DNA of 60,212 bases from CAZIKF01 sp964539825 (GCA_964539825.1 CAZIKF010000030.1:1-60212); one strand, 5' to 3'. Positions 31,819 to 41,394 are shown, numbered from the stretch's first letter. Program-made: numbers and translations. The notes: generated by a model from the letters alone, not told the origin.

Positions 31819-34014
31819 TCAGCCAGAGTGCAATCCTAATCTTCTTAGGATTTTTAGCTCTTGTTTCAATTCCCAATCTTGAAGAATCTGCATCTCTTGT
31901 TCAAAAAAGCGCGAAAAGTCCTGAAACAGACCCCTGTAAAATTTGGATACCTTCAACTCCATGGAATTCTGCTCCCACTCTCCAAGCCCGTAATCCTGTA
32001 AGGGACGAGGACAATGAATTCCGATTTCACGCCTGAGTCCTGGACTATAGCTCAGCTTGTTTTTTTGTCGAGAGCGTTCATCGAGTATCCAATGCCTCAT
32101 CAAATCAGCGTATTTTGCCAAAAGAACTCCTTTGCGGATCCCGCTATTCTCATAGCTGATACTCTTGTTTGGAAACCGAATCTGTACCGCTTTTCCTCCT
32201 AACTTACCCTGTGTGTCCTCGTATGAGACCCGCAGTTCAATTTTACGTTCTCCAGACAGCGGCTTAAGCTTGAGAAGAATAAGGCCTCCCTTATTCTCTC
32301 CGTCCTCTTGCTTTGATGGAAAAAGGGTATGGATCTTGAGCAGCTCTCCATTAGAGCCATCTACGCCCGGTGCCCCATAGACCTTTTCAATCGCAAATCC
32401 ACTTGAGGCAAAACTAAGGCTCAAGTCAAAAACCAGCGGAGTTACCATAAAATCAAACTCCTCTGCCAACCGTCTCCTGAACTGCCTCGAAGAGTGTACG
32501 GAGTAATAATTAGCCCCACGAACCCTGGTGATCTCTTCCACCAGCTCAGTTTGGAAGTCAACCCCGACTCCGACCAGGGTGGAATGTATATACCTGGCAG
32601 CATTGGTCCGGACCATTTCCAACAAGTCTGATGATCTTGTTTGACCGCTATTTGGCATCGCATCGGTAAGAAAAATAATGCGGTTCTCATAGTCTCTGGT
32701 ACCTGACTCCAGATCTTGTAGAAGGCTGGCACCCATTTCCATACCCTTAGATAAGTTAGTTCCTCCTCGAGGCGCCAAACTAAGAACATGCTTTTTAATC
32801 GCTTCCATGTTTGTTGCGCCCACCGGGCGTAAGGGCTTGGCCAGGTAAGCGTCATCATCAAAAAGGACGAGTGCGAAGCTGTCCTGAGGTTTGAGATGGC
32901 CCATTAAATCAACAATAGCCTGGTTAGCTATTTCAAGTTTGGTTCTGGATTGCTCCTCTAGTCTATCCCTGTCTTCTTCCTTGAGTAACCTGGGCTGACC
33001 CTGCGCGTCATAATGGTATTGATCAAAGGGCGATCCCATGGAGCCTGAGATATCAAGAACTACCACCAAGTTTAGATTTTTTCTGTGGAATTCAGATGCC
33101 TTCAAGCCAGACTCAAGCCCCACAGCCAGGTAATACTCCTCGTTCATGGAAAAGGGATCGGGAGCTACCGCCTTCGTGTAGGAAGGGCAAAATATCTGCA
33201 CGCAGTCACCAGATTCTCCCGGATCAAAAGAATAGTCATAGAAAAGCCCCTCATAAGTGAGATCCGTGGGTCGGGGTAAGAATCCCTCTTTGATATTCTC
33301 CCGAAAATTCCCTATATCTTTAGCTCCCCCGACTGAAAGTCCGATCCTATCAGCCTCCATCATGGCCATGTTTGCAAGTCCAGACACCATGGGAGCAGAG
33401 GTGGATCTTCGGCCTTTAAATTTCTGGCTTGGATATGAGGCTGATGGTGACTTGGCTCTCAAAGACTTATTAGGTCTGGGGTTACTGATGTAAGACTCAT
33501 TTTTTGCCCGGTCATAGGCCCAGTCATCTACCGGGATTTTCGTGGATTTTAAGAACTGAGAAATCCCAGCGTAGGTTACCAGACTGGGGGCAACACCTGA
33601 GCTTCCTACAGAATTGGCGGAGAGAAATTTCTGTGCGATTCCATGAGTCAAAGCATCTGAAACTAAGACTAATCGCAGATTGGGAGAGGCAAACTTACGA
33701 CGCACCAGGGCGACTGCTTTTCCAACCTTCTTTACGGAGCTTTCTTCTGTCTCCTTAGAACCAACTAACAAAGTAGCAAAGGAGTTTAAGTCAGGACGGG
33801 GCTGTAGCAGCCAGTTAGCTGACATGAGATCCCCAGATGATCTTAAGCCCTGGGACTTCAATCGATTCTTTACATTTGTGACCCATGACCCAGTGCCCTC
33901 TTCAGAGTGAATCACAAGAAAGAACAGATCACCCGGAAGAGAAGAAAAGCTCTCAGTCCGAAGTACTTGAAAACTCAAAAGAAATACCAAAAAAATCAAT
34001 TTTTTCACCCACAT
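31819..34014 (-). CDS. Secreted VWA domain protein with N- and C-terminal extensions
   Basis: About 731 residues from the ATG at 34014 (AGGGG before it). A signal peptide is at 1-20. A 280-residue N-terminal region has no known motif. Then comes the VWA domain with VVLDISGSM near residue 319, GGTNL and LTDAMPNS, giving a complete metal site. The C-terminal part is like the beta region after VWA in Ca-activated chloride channel-like proteins, and its last 70 residues are helical. Probably a periplasmic or surface protein binding other proteins. Confidence 0.82.
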   Translation of the reverse strand: MWVKKLIFLVFLLSFQVLRTESFSSLPGDLFFLVIHSEEGTGSWVTNVKNRLKSQGLRSSGDLMSANWLLQPRPDLNSFATLLVGSKETEESSVKKVGKAVALVRRKFASPNLRLVLVSDALTHGIAQKFLSANSVGSSGVAPSLVTYAGISQFLKSTKIPVDDWAYDRAKNESYISNPRPNKSLRAKSPSASYPSQKFKGRRSTSAPMVSGLANMAMMEADRIGLSVGGAKDIGNFRENIKEGFLPRPTDLTYEGLFYDYSFDPGESGDCVQIFCPSYTKAVAPDPFSMNEEYYLAVGLESGLKASEFHRKNLNLVVVLDISGSMGSPFDQYHYDAQGQPRLLKEEDRDRLEEQSRTKLEIANQAIVDLMGHLKPQDSFALVLFDDDAYLAKPLRPVGATNMEAIKKHVLSLAPRGGTNLSKGMEMGASLLQDLESGTRDYENRIIFLTDAMPNSGQTRSSDLLEMVRTNAARYIHSTLVGVGVDFQTELVEEITRVRGANYYSVHSSRQFRRRLAEEFDFMVTPLVFDLSLSFASSGFAIEKVYGAPGVDGSNGELLKIHTLFPSKQEDGENKGGLILLKLKPLSGERKIELRVSYEDTQGKLGGKAVQIRFPNKSISYENSGIRKGVLLAKYADLMRHWILDERSRQKNKLSYSPGLRREIGIHCPRPLQDYGLGEWEQNSMELKVSKFYRGLFQDFSRFFEQEMQILQDWELKQELKILRRLGLHSG

Positions 34015-34102
34015 CTTGGCCCCTTTGTTCATGTAGTAATGACAGGATTCAAATTGGTTAAGACAGGGGAGTGAATCAATAAGTTCCATTTCCACTTCAC
34101 AA

Positions 34103-34125
34103 ATTGAGTCGATGGGCTGAAATTT
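34103..34125 (+). repeat. End fragment of the 41.6-kb MITE-like element
   Basis: 23 bases identical to 41604-41626, starting ATTGAGTCGATGGG. Here they are followed by TTAGGCCGTACGGCTAA, which contains the palindrome GCCGTACGGC. No matching second arm is present. Confidence 0.6.
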
Positions 34126-34187
34126 TAGGCCGTACGGCTAAGATTCAGGTACCGCATAGAGCAACCTGCTACTGATTGAAATCGGTT

Positions 34188-37100
34188 TCAGAAACTCAGA
34201 TAGACCGCCCCAAAGACTACAGAACTGGCTACAAGTAACCTCACCGTAGCTGGAAGAAATCCATCCGCTGTTTGAAAGCGATCCCACCAATCAAGTTGAA
34301 CTTGTCTTTTTCTTTCCTTACCTGGCAATAAAGTGATGTAAGAATCTGGTGCCTTCGGAGGTTGGGGAGCAGGGCCAGGATCAATATTTTCCAGATAACA
34401 CTTTTCCAGGAAGGCTTCGATCTCTAACAAAGATTCCAGTGAAGTATCAACCAGTGCGGATAATGGACCGCTAAAAATACTGACCCAACCGTCCTTTACT
34501 TTGACCCAGTCAGCCAGGTTGTTCTCATCTGCCCTCGGAAGGCCACAATCTTCAGGGAAAATCTCTTCCCAGGTATCGACCCTCAATCTTTTGGCTACTT
34601 TTTCACAGAGTCGCACCTGCGGGATTTGACGATAGGTTTCTTGAATGGTTCTATGAACCTCATTGCATGCCTGAATTAACCTCTTTCTTTCGCCAGTACT
34701 AACATTACCATCGGCAATGACAACATTCCATACATTCGCCAGATATCCCTGAGCATCCAGAACGTTGGTTTCGGCGTGTTCAGCATAGTGATGCAATTGC
34801 AGTAACCCAACCAAGTAATCTTGCCAGCCATTCTTAAAATGGGAAGCAACTTTGAGATGTGCAGTCCTACACAGTGCATCATGGCCCTGGATACCTTTCT
34901 CCACCTGGCGAAACTCGCTCTGCAGGTGGTTAATTGTCATGGGTAAATCCTTTTTGTTTATTACCTTTCCCCGATGTCGGATCACTCCATCATGTGCTTT
35001 AAGATAGCCATCTCTCAGGCCTTCAAGTGTGCCTATTTCTTCTTTGAGGGAGCGCCATTTTTCGAGGTCTTTTTTCAGGGTAAGGGGGTAGAGTTCGCCC
35101 AAGACTTCATTCAATGGTTTCTTGGAACCCGCATTGTAGAGTTGATCAGTGTATTCAACCTGCCTAACTATGGAACGACCAAGGTATGCTCCCCTGTATC
35201 TACTATTTAAAGTCCACCTGTCATATCGTTTCCTTATCATCTCCAGGATATCTTGTTGACTGGCTGGGACTGCCTGCTCATATAATTCACTGTAGCTCAG
35301 CAGCTTGCGTGTGTGCATCTGCCGCAGCGACTCTGGACTGTCAAAGAGGGTCCAGCCTGGCCTATCGTCCAGGGGGGCCGCTAAGAAAATTCTTTTTGCA
35401 TTGTCTTCCCGACTGCGATTTGAGGGGTGTGTTGCCCACATACGCGGGGGCTGTCCTATTTCTGTCTTAAATACTCGGTGAAATGCCTGATTCGACCTTG
35501 GGCTCAAGGGAGGCTCAATGAAATTCTCATCATCAAAAACCTCTTTCAGTTTGTTGATGACTGAAAGTTGAAGGTCATACAAATTAGTAACTGCCTTTTC
35601 TCTTCCTAATTCCGCAAAGGCTATCCCAAGCGACCTTTCCCATGCTGCATCTGCGGAATTTAACTTATAGAGAGCGTGGATCAATGAATCACTTCCTGTT
35701 AAGGAAACGGCCACTAAATCAGCGTGCATTTCCATTTCCCGGGACAGGGATCGCTGAGCCAAGGTCACCAGTGTGAATGCCGTATCCATAATCGCTCTTA
35801 ACGCCCAGATCACCAGACGCATCAACCAACCAAACCAGGCTATACGAATATCCCAGTTGGATACTTTTTTTAAAAAATCATCCATTAAATCTCGATGGTA
35901 AATAAGGTGGTAAGCCACCTGTTGAGCAATGTAGACCCATCTACCAACTGCCATGGATTTCTGTGTGAAATGACCAAATTCGTGAGCCAACACTGCTTTC
36001 ATTTCACCCACCGTAAGAACATTGACCAACCCCATACCGATTTCCAGATTTTTCTTAGTTGGAAAGATCAGGTTTAGCAAGGTGATATCGTAATATACAC
36101 AGGCGTTTATCTCCGCGCTTAAAAACACCCTATGGGGCCTGGGAGCACCGGCCTCGTCAGCTAATTTTTCCAGAAATTTGAAAAACTTAGGTTGTTCCTT
36201 GGCAGTAATTTCGTAACTGTCCCCACTTCCGCCCTTCTGGACGAAAAACAATCCCTTCAGAAAAAAAATTGTTAAAAAAATTGCAGGAATTGCCATCAGG
36301 TAGTCTAGAATTTCTCCATCTTTTCCTGTGGGTACCGTAAGAAGAGAGTTGATCGAAATCCAGCCAAAACACCCGGTCAAAGAAAAATACAGGAAGATAA
36401 AAAAAGACAGCGAGCCAAAGGCCAAATAAGCATGTCGCCTATAGGCAGAGGTCACAGTTGTAAAACCTTCTGGCACGGTTTTTGGGCCCACAGGATAATG
36501 ATGAGTAATTTTTCGATCTGCCTCTTTTTGTTTGGAGACTGGATCTGGTTCCTGTGCTTCAGAAGCTCCGAGCTCAGCCTCCTCAACCCGATCAGTGCTA
36601 ACGAGGAGAGGCTGCGACTGTTGACTGATTTCCCTTTCGGTCTGTGAGAGGTCCGCCTGGTCCAGGGGTACCTCTGTCTCCTGGTATTTTTTTAAAACTC
36701 TGGCTGCCACGGGGCTGTCAGCAGCCCAGGTAATCAAAACTTCTTTAGCCTCTAGTACAATCTTAGAATTCTTATGGCACAGAAGATCAGACAAAATTGG
36801 TAAAAAGGCTTCTTCTTGTAGTATGTCCAGACAATAGAGAGCACTTTTAATGGAGTCATTGCCACGCTTGATTAAATCATCAAAGGCTTCATTGACTTCT
36901 TTCTGATACTTGTATTTGCATTCTTCTACTACCCAGATTGCTAGAATGGAATTGGCAACTACCCTGGAGCTTGAGTCTGTTAAAAAGGGTACGAAAAAAT
37001 GTCGCTCACCATCCGGAAGTATCAACCCTAGTCCGTCCAAACAATTGGCTCGCACCCTATTATCTTTATGCCCGCTAAATCTCTTTAGAACAGCGATTTT

Positions 37101-37931
37101 TGTTGCCCGATTTCCATCTGTCCCGGCCATGGCTAATAATAGTGTCGCAAGAACCCGAGGATCGGTCTCCTTGTCGAGCGCTTGCAGAAAGAATTGTTGG
37201 AAGTCTGGTACAGACACAGACTGACCTACTTCTGGTATAAGTTCTATCACTCGCACGGCAGTTTTCTTGTATTGGGGATACGGGGAAGTCTCCATCCTTT
37301 TGACAACATTTTTGAGAATTTCTATGCTGCAATTTTGCAAAATCTTTCTGGACATCTCTGCAATTCTTGGATTGGAATGATCCACTAGCTGAGCTACATA
37401 TACCCGTGAAGCCGTAGCCTCAATGCTTGATAAAACATTGAGTGCAAGGGATACAATTCGCTCTTCCCGATCACCCAGATACCTGGCAATCTCTTGAATA
37501 TTGACTGTGGGATTTAAGCTCAGTAGACGGAGGTTACAAGCCTTTAGATAAGGTTCACCAGTTTGCCTTTCCAATTCCAGCATGGTAGGAAGGCATTCCT
37601 TGAGTCCATGCTTAACAGCATACAACGAAGCACGTTTTACCAGCTCGAGATCACCGGATGAAAATGCCCCTTTTAAGCTATCCATGGATGGAGGGGGCTT
37701 ATCCAAACTAGCGATAGAAGCTGGTCCACTCAGTTTCGCCAGCATTCGCTTTACCAGAGTTTTTAATCTGAGGTCCTGTTCGCTGCCATAAATTTTCTGC
37801 AGGACTTCAACTTTATTGGGGTCGTCTCCCAAATAGAGATCTCGGATACTGGCTTCACGAACCGTAGGATCCGGATGTTTTAAGAAATCAAGAAACTCTG
37901 AAACCTCGACTCTTCCATTCTGCGACCCCAT
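34188..37931 (-). CDS. HEAT-repeat/M48 membrane metalloprotease fusion
   Basis: About 1247 residues from the ATG at 37931. Residues 1-410 are HEAT-like helical repeats. Two membrane segments (about 490-560) follow. The M48 domain has LAHEFGHF near 648-652, and the third ligand is in the EMEMHADL region near 733. A helical part includes VIADGNVSTGERKRLI, like a TerB-type motif, and a last membrane segment ends the protein. M48 enzymes cut membrane proteins in stress control. Fusion to HEAT repeats is uncommon in my experience. It is monocistronic and seems intact. The start lacks a clear ribosome binding site. Confidence 0.85.
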   Translation of the reverse strand: MGSQNGRVEVSEFLDFLKHPDPTVREASIRDLYLGDDPNKVEVLQKIYGSEQDLRLKTLVKRMLAKLSGPASIASLDKPPPSMDSLKGAFSSGDLELVKRASLYAVKHGLKECLPTMLELERQTGEPYLKACNLRLLSLNPTVNIQEIARYLGDREERIVSLALNVLSSIEATASRVYVAQLVDHSNPRIAEMSRKILQNCSIEILKNVVKRMETSPYPQYKKTAVRVIELIPEVGQSVSVPDFQQFFLQALDKETDPRVLATLLLAMAGTDGNRATKIAVLKRFSGHKDNRVRANCLDGLGLILPDGERHFFVPFLTDSSSRVVANSILAIWVVEECKYKYQKEVNEAFDDLIKRGNDSIKSALYCLDILQEEAFLPILSDLLCHKNSKIVLEAKEVLITWAADSPVAARVLKKYQETEVPLDQADLSQTEREISQQSQPLLVSTDRVEEAELGASEAQEPDPVSKQKEADRKITHHYPVGPKTVPEGFTTVTSAYRRHAYLAFGSLSFFIFLYFSLTGCFGWISINSLLTVPTGKDGEILDYLMAIPAIFLTIFFLKGLFFVQKGGSGDSYEITAKEQPKFFKFLEKLADEAGAPRPHRVFLSAEINACVYYDITLLNLIFPTKKNLEIGMGLVNVLTVGEMKAVLAHEFGHFTQKSMAVGRWVYIAQQVAYHLIYHRDLMDDFLKKVSNWDIRIAWFGWLMRLVIWALRAIMDTAFTLVTLAQRSLSREMEMHADLVAVSLTGSDSLIHALYKLNSADAAWERSLGIAFAELGREKAVTNLYDLQLSVINKLKEVFDDENFIEPPLSPRSNQAFHRVFKTEIGQPPRMWATHPSNRSREDNAKRIFLAAPLDDRPGWTLFDSPESLRQMHTRKLLSYSELYEQAVPASQQDILEMIRKRYDRWTLNSRYRGAYLGRSIVRQVEYTDQLYNAGSKKPLNEVLGELYPLTLKKDLEKWRSLKEEIGTLEGLRDGYLKAHDGVIRHRGKVINKKDLPMTINHLQSEFRQVEKGIQGHDALCRTAHLKVASHFKNGWQDYLVGLLQLHHYAEHAETNVLDAQGYLANVWNVVIADGNVSTGERKRLIQACNEVHRTIQETYRQIPQVRLCEKVAKRLRVDTWEEIFPEDCGLPRADENNLADWVKVKDGWVSIFSGPLSALVDTSLESLLEIEAFLEKCYLENIDPGPAPQPPKAPDSYITLLPGKERKRQVQLDWWDRFQTADGFLPATVRLLVASSVVFGAVYLSF

Positions 37932-38146
37932 AATATATATGATTCTAGCACAATTTGAATCTCGTCTCCCGGACCTTGTCCAACACAGAAAGTCGTCTGA
38001 CCCCAAAAGCGACCCCAAAAGCGCCAAAAGCGGCGGTGCGTCATCTCTTGGGTCAGCATAATGTGAATGCTAATTCGATCTATTTCAATCTGGGATGCAT
38101 TGGCGATTGCTCGGGAAGTGGTACGGCTATTGAGGCGGCTTGAACC

Positions 38147-38168
38147 ATGGCACCAAAAGTGGTACCAT
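38147..38168. promoter_or_regulatory. Inverted repeat upstream of hicA
   Basis: ATGGCACCA, 4 nt, TGGTACCAT: 9-bp arms with one mismatch, ending 6 bases before the hicA GTG. It is a good candidate for the HicB operator. Confidence 0.6.
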
Positions 38169-38174
38169 ATAAGT

Positions 38175-38396
38175 GTGAGTAAAAAACAAAAACTCATCGA
38201 AAAATTGTTTAGGGGTAGTATTGATGGAAATGAACTGCGAACACTGATGAAGCAGATGAATTGGTGTCTAGATCGAACCACCAGCTCACATGAGATCTGG
38301 GCCCATGAAGAAAAAACACTCGTACTCGCAACCCATGGGAAGGACTTGAAGAAATACCAGATTAGAGAGGCCCAGGACAAGATCTTAGGAGATTGA
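38175..38396 (+). CDS. hicA: HicA-type mRNA interferase toxin
   Basis: 73 residues from a GTG at 38175. It begins SKKQKLIEKLFRG and has the double-stranded RNA-binding-like fold of HicA. The conserved His is in TTSSHEIW, near residue 34. HicA toxins cut mRNA on ribosomes. hicB follows, and the start of hicA overlaps the operator region. A longer frame goes upstream but lacks sense. Order toxin first, as usual. Confidence 0.85.
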   Translation: MSKKQKLIEKLFRGSIDGNELRTLMKQMNWCLDRTTSSHEIWAHEEKTLVLATHGKDLKKYQIREAQDKILGD

Positions 38397-38397
38397 T

Positions 38398-38724
38398 ATG
38401 AAAAATGGGTTTAAGTATCAGGTTGTGATTAGCTGGTCAGAAGAAGATCAGGTCTATGTAGCCAGGGTCCCTGAGCTCGATGGCTGCGTAACTCATGGTG
38501 AGACCATGGAAGAATCCTCACGAATGGCAGAGGAAGCGATAGGTGGATATCTAGAAAGCCTTAAGGCGAGGAATCTCCCGATTCCTGTACCAATGTGTAA
38601 AAGAAATTTCTCCGGTCAATTCAGAATCCGTATCAATCCTAATCTCCATCGAGATCTGGCAATACAGGCTGAGTTGGAAGATATTTCATTGAATAAGCTA
38701 GTGGAGCAAAAGTTGGCTAAGTAA
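38398..38724 (+). CDS. hicB: HicB-type antitoxin with ribbon-helix-helix
   Basis: 108 residues. The N-terminal RNase H-like HicB fold (YQVVISWSEEDQVYVARVPELDGCVTHGET) neutralises HicA. The C-terminus (FRIRINPNLHRDLAIQAELEDISLNKLVEQ) is a ribbon-helix-helix that would bind the operator at 38147. AGGAGATTGAT precedes the ATG, which comes just after the hicA stop. Confidence 0.9.
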   Translation: MKNGFKYQVVISWSEEDQVYVARVPELDGCVTHGETMEESSRMAEEAIGGYLESLKARNLPIPVPMCKRNFSGQFRIRINPNLHRDLAIQAELEDISLNKLVEQKLAK

Positions 38725-39078
38725 TTTCCTTCCCGGGGAACTCTTCAGGGCGAATGAGAAAGCGGAGTTAGAAAGCCAACTGTGCTATGTGGAAGGCGCT
38801 AGTCGGAGGGTACACGAGGGAGGTCATGGGGGAAGCCTTCGGTCAGGAGGGCCGTTGGTGGTTGCCCTTGATGGCCCGTTGTATAGCTTGAGACCTTTGT
38901 TTAACGAAGTGGAAAAGAAGGTAGAAGATGGCATGCCTCGTCCGGACGAGGTGGGGTTCTTTAAACATACAAACTGCGTGTTGCTGACCAAATTGATAAT
39001 TTTTGGTCTTTCCGGTTTTCCATAAATACGTTATAATGTACCTAAACGCGTACATGTAATGAGGTCGGGGGATTTCCC
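38725..39078. other. Intergenic with a GC-rich open stretch
   Basis: The part 38740-38935 is GC-richer than its surroundings, and one plus frame is open for about 100 codons without a good start or known motif. A perfect 16-bp palindrome, CCTCGTCCGGACGAGG, is at 38936-38951. The yefM promoter (TATAAT at 39032) follows. Origin unknown, possibly imported DNA. Confidence 0.4.
39036..39055. promoter_or_regulatory. YefM operator candidate (ATGTAC/GTACAT)
   Basis: ATGTAC and GTACAT, 8 bases apart, just downstream of TATAAT (39032-39037). TGTACA-type hexamers are the known binding motif of YefM in E. coli, so this is a good autoregulatory site. Confidence 0.65.
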
Positions 39079-39363
39079 ATGATAGATGCTTTACCGATAA
39101 CGCAAGCCAGGAAGAAACTATTCGAACTCCGTGAGCGGGTGAGTGGGAACAACGATCAGATTATTATGACTCATAAAGATGGCAATACCGTTTTAATTTC
39201 CATGGAAGAATGGAACTCATATCAGGAAACGCTACACTTGTTTCGCGACAAAGAGACTTTGAGAGCCCTATTGGATGCATTAAGCAGAGATGGAAAGAGT
39301 ATAGGTCGTGGCATTGAGGAAGTATTTCATGACCTGGAAGATGCAAATAGCGACGAAGGCTGA
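39079..39363 (+). CDS. yefM: YefM/Phd-type antitoxin
   Basis: 94 residues with the Phd/YefM opening MIDALPITQARKKLFELRERV and ILISMEEWNSYQETL. The N-terminal part binds DNA and the C-terminal tail wraps the toxin. The toxin gene overlaps its end by 35 bases, which couples translation. A TGTAC palindrome is at the promoter. Confidence 0.88.
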   Translation: MIDALPITQARKKLFELRERVSGNNDQIIMTHKDGNTVLISMEEWNSYQETLHLFRDKETLRALLDALSRDGKSIGRGIEEVFHDLEDANSDEG

Positions 39364-39601
39364 AAAGGATTTGAACTGGTTTCGAAGCCACGAACGTATA
39401 CTCTATCTAAAATCGTTTGATTTAGTGAGGGCCACACTTCTGGATCCCCGTACAGGTATTGGGCAACCAGAACGCCTAAAACATTTTAGCCCTAAGGAAG
39501 TGTGGTCTCGGCGGGTGAATAGGGCACATCGCATGGTATACATCATCTGGGAGAAAGACAGGAAGATCGAAGTTGTTGGATTTAAGTCACACTATGAGTA
39601 A
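39329..39601 (+). CDS. yoeB: YoeB/Txe-type mRNA interferase toxin
   Basis: 90 residues from the ATG at 39329 (MTWKMQIATKAEKDL). The C-terminal signature is EVWSRRVNRAHRMVYIIWEKD...VVGFKSHYE, that of YoeB ribonucleases, with the catalytic His and Tyr present. It cuts mRNA at the ribosome. A start at 39308 is possible. Pairs with yefM. Confidence 0.88.
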   Translation: MTWKMQIATKAEKDLNWFRSHERILYLKSFDLVRATLLDPRTGIGQPERLKHFSPKEVWSRRVNRAHRMVYIIWEKDRKIEVVGFKSHYE

Positions 39602-39635
39602 AAACAACTTAACGAGTCGGGAAAATGGGAGATAG

Positions 39636-39887
39636 GAAGTCATTGAAAGAATAACTGGTACGCTACCCTCACCGCTCACGGGAGGTTACGCTAACCCGAT
39701 CATTTACTATGAGCCCACAAGTTACAGCTTAGCTACATTTGTAGATGGTTTACAAAGTGGAGTTGTTGAAGGTCTAAAGGGTAAGGCTGCCGCAGCAATA
39801 TTAGCAAGGTTTGGTGGCAAGCTTGCAGGTCCAATAGCAGACGAACTACTTGAGTATATAATAGATAACGCAAGGGGTTTCAATTGA
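39636..39887 (+). pseudogene. Orphan tail of a possible polymorphic toxin
   Basis: A plus-strand frame open from just after a TAG at 39633 to a TGA at 39887, about 83 codons with no start codon at its head. It reads ITGTLPSPLTGGYANPIIYY..., then a Gly/Ala-rich helical segment (GLKGKAAAAILARFGG). It ends overlapping the start of the next gene. A 5'-truncated toxin C-terminus in front of its immunity gene would look like this. The family is not recognised. Confidence 0.42.
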
Positions 39888-40120
39888 TAATTTTAGGTAT
39901 GTCAAGAGACAGACTCATCTACCTGGAGGATTCGGGGTTTCGGGCCACCACTCCAGAATTCCATAGAATATGCGAGATTATATTAGGTGATCGTAGGCAC
40001 CTTGGAGAATGGGATTTATCACACGAAACTGAGAACCTGAAAAAGATTCTTGAGTATGAGCCTGATTTTACTATTTACGTCAACGAGCCAAAAATGAGAC
40101 CATTTCACCATATACTCTAA
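39884..40120 (+). CDS. Small protein, possible immunity protein
   Basis: 78 residues from a TTG at 39884, behind AAGGGG. An ATG at 39899 is the other choice. The start overlaps the stop of the preceding toxin-like fragment. Sequence: acidic helices and ...DFTIYVNEPKMRPFH. No family is recognised. The immunity role is inferred from position only. Confidence 0.5.
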   Translation: MIILGMSRDRLIYLEDSGFRATTPEFHRICEIILGDRRHLGEWDLSHETENLKKILEYEPDFTIYVNEPKMRPFHHIL

Positions 40121-41303
40121 TGAAAAGAAATCTGAACCAATCCATCACCGTCTTACAGACTATCTCTGAGAATGATCGGACCCTATTGAAGCGGACGACC
40201 ATTCCATAGAATACCCCACCAGGGCTGAAGAAGGACCCTCCAGGCTGACCTTCCTCACCCATTTCCTTGAGCCAAGCACTGCCATGCACTAATAGGGCGG
40301 CTTGACGGTCACAATCAATATCGAGAATATGTTGTAAGAAATCATTGACGCGGTCATGAATCTTGTTGGAAGTGAGTTGTGTTGGCAAGGCAAAATAAAT
40401 CCCGGTTGCCTGCCCGTAAACTAGAGTCTGGTATGCAGCAAAAAGTGCCGCCTCGGTCTTCCCCGTACCCATAGCCGCTTCCAGCACATAAACGCCTGGC
40501 CCTCGCACCTGCTGGATTAATTCTGACTGCATTGGGTTGGGCTCAAATCCAAAAACTTCAACGAACTCTTTGCCTGGGAGTAGTTTAGGTGAGGTAAAAC
40601 CTGCATCATCCAGAGCCTCTTTAATTCTTGGTTTCCAATCTGCGCTGGGATTTTCAAAGAACGGGCCAGATCCAATCCAATCTGAGACTGAGGTAAGGCC
40701 GGCAATAACTCGCGCCTGTAAGATGGTACCCAGCTTTGGCCAGGAACATTGGAGCACCGTCTTTAGTTCATTTGCCAAGGCCTCTCTTTGTTCTTGCCAG
40801 GGATTACCTCCAAAAGGGGTATCGGAAGCAAGTCTGCCCGCAAGATCAGGGGAATAGCCATGATGTTGGCCAAGAATTTCTGGGATAAACTTACCGGCAC
40901 CCATGGCCATTGCTGCAGCTTGGCTAACTCCAGCGTGCCCACCCCAGTTCGTTTCCAATGATGGTTCAGCACTCTTCAATTCCAAGCAAGAATTCCAAAT
41001 GTAGCCATCTGTGCCCCTGCGAATTTTTTCTTGAAAAGTAGGACTGACTTTTCCTATGTCGTGCGCCGCAGCAATCAGTTCAGAACCGGCTGGGTAGAGA
41101 GACTCTCTCAAAAAGTCTGGCATACGATTCAAGATCTCGCGCGCCACTTCGCCTACGATCTGACAATGATTCAATACTTTCCTACCAGGTAGTTTTTCGC
41201 TACCCGGCGAAATGAAAGTTTTTGCCAAACAAGAACTCCACGGAAGAGCAGGGGTCGGCCTTTCGTAAGTTTGAACAGAGTCGAGTTTTCTCGGAGGAAG
41301 CAC
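40080..41303 (-). pseudogene. cas3: Truncated CRISPR-associated helicase/nuclease Cas3
   Basis: The N-terminal part is a Cas3 HD nuclease domain: HCQIVGEV, AAHDIGKVSPTFQ, GGHAGVSQAA and ILGQHHG, with the metal ligands. Then comes the start of the helicase: AAMGTGKTEAAL (Walker A) and ALPTQLTSNKIHDR. After residue about 360 the similarity stops (SFFSPGG then unrelated residues). The DEAD motif and the rest of the helicase, normally another 400 residues, are missing. The gene is broken, and there is no array or other cas gene nearby. It is a fossil of a type I system. Confidence 0.85.
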
Positions 41304-41394
41304 AGTAAAGATCCTGGACAGGTTCGGGAAACTGAAGTACTAAGACAGGTTAAAGTATTTCGAGCAAATTTTTCAATTGATGTAGAACAGCCAT

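Noticed and set aside
37990..38040. Short direct repeats GACCCCAAAAGC
   Set aside because: Only two close copies and a partial one; could be chance or slippage, no function suggested.
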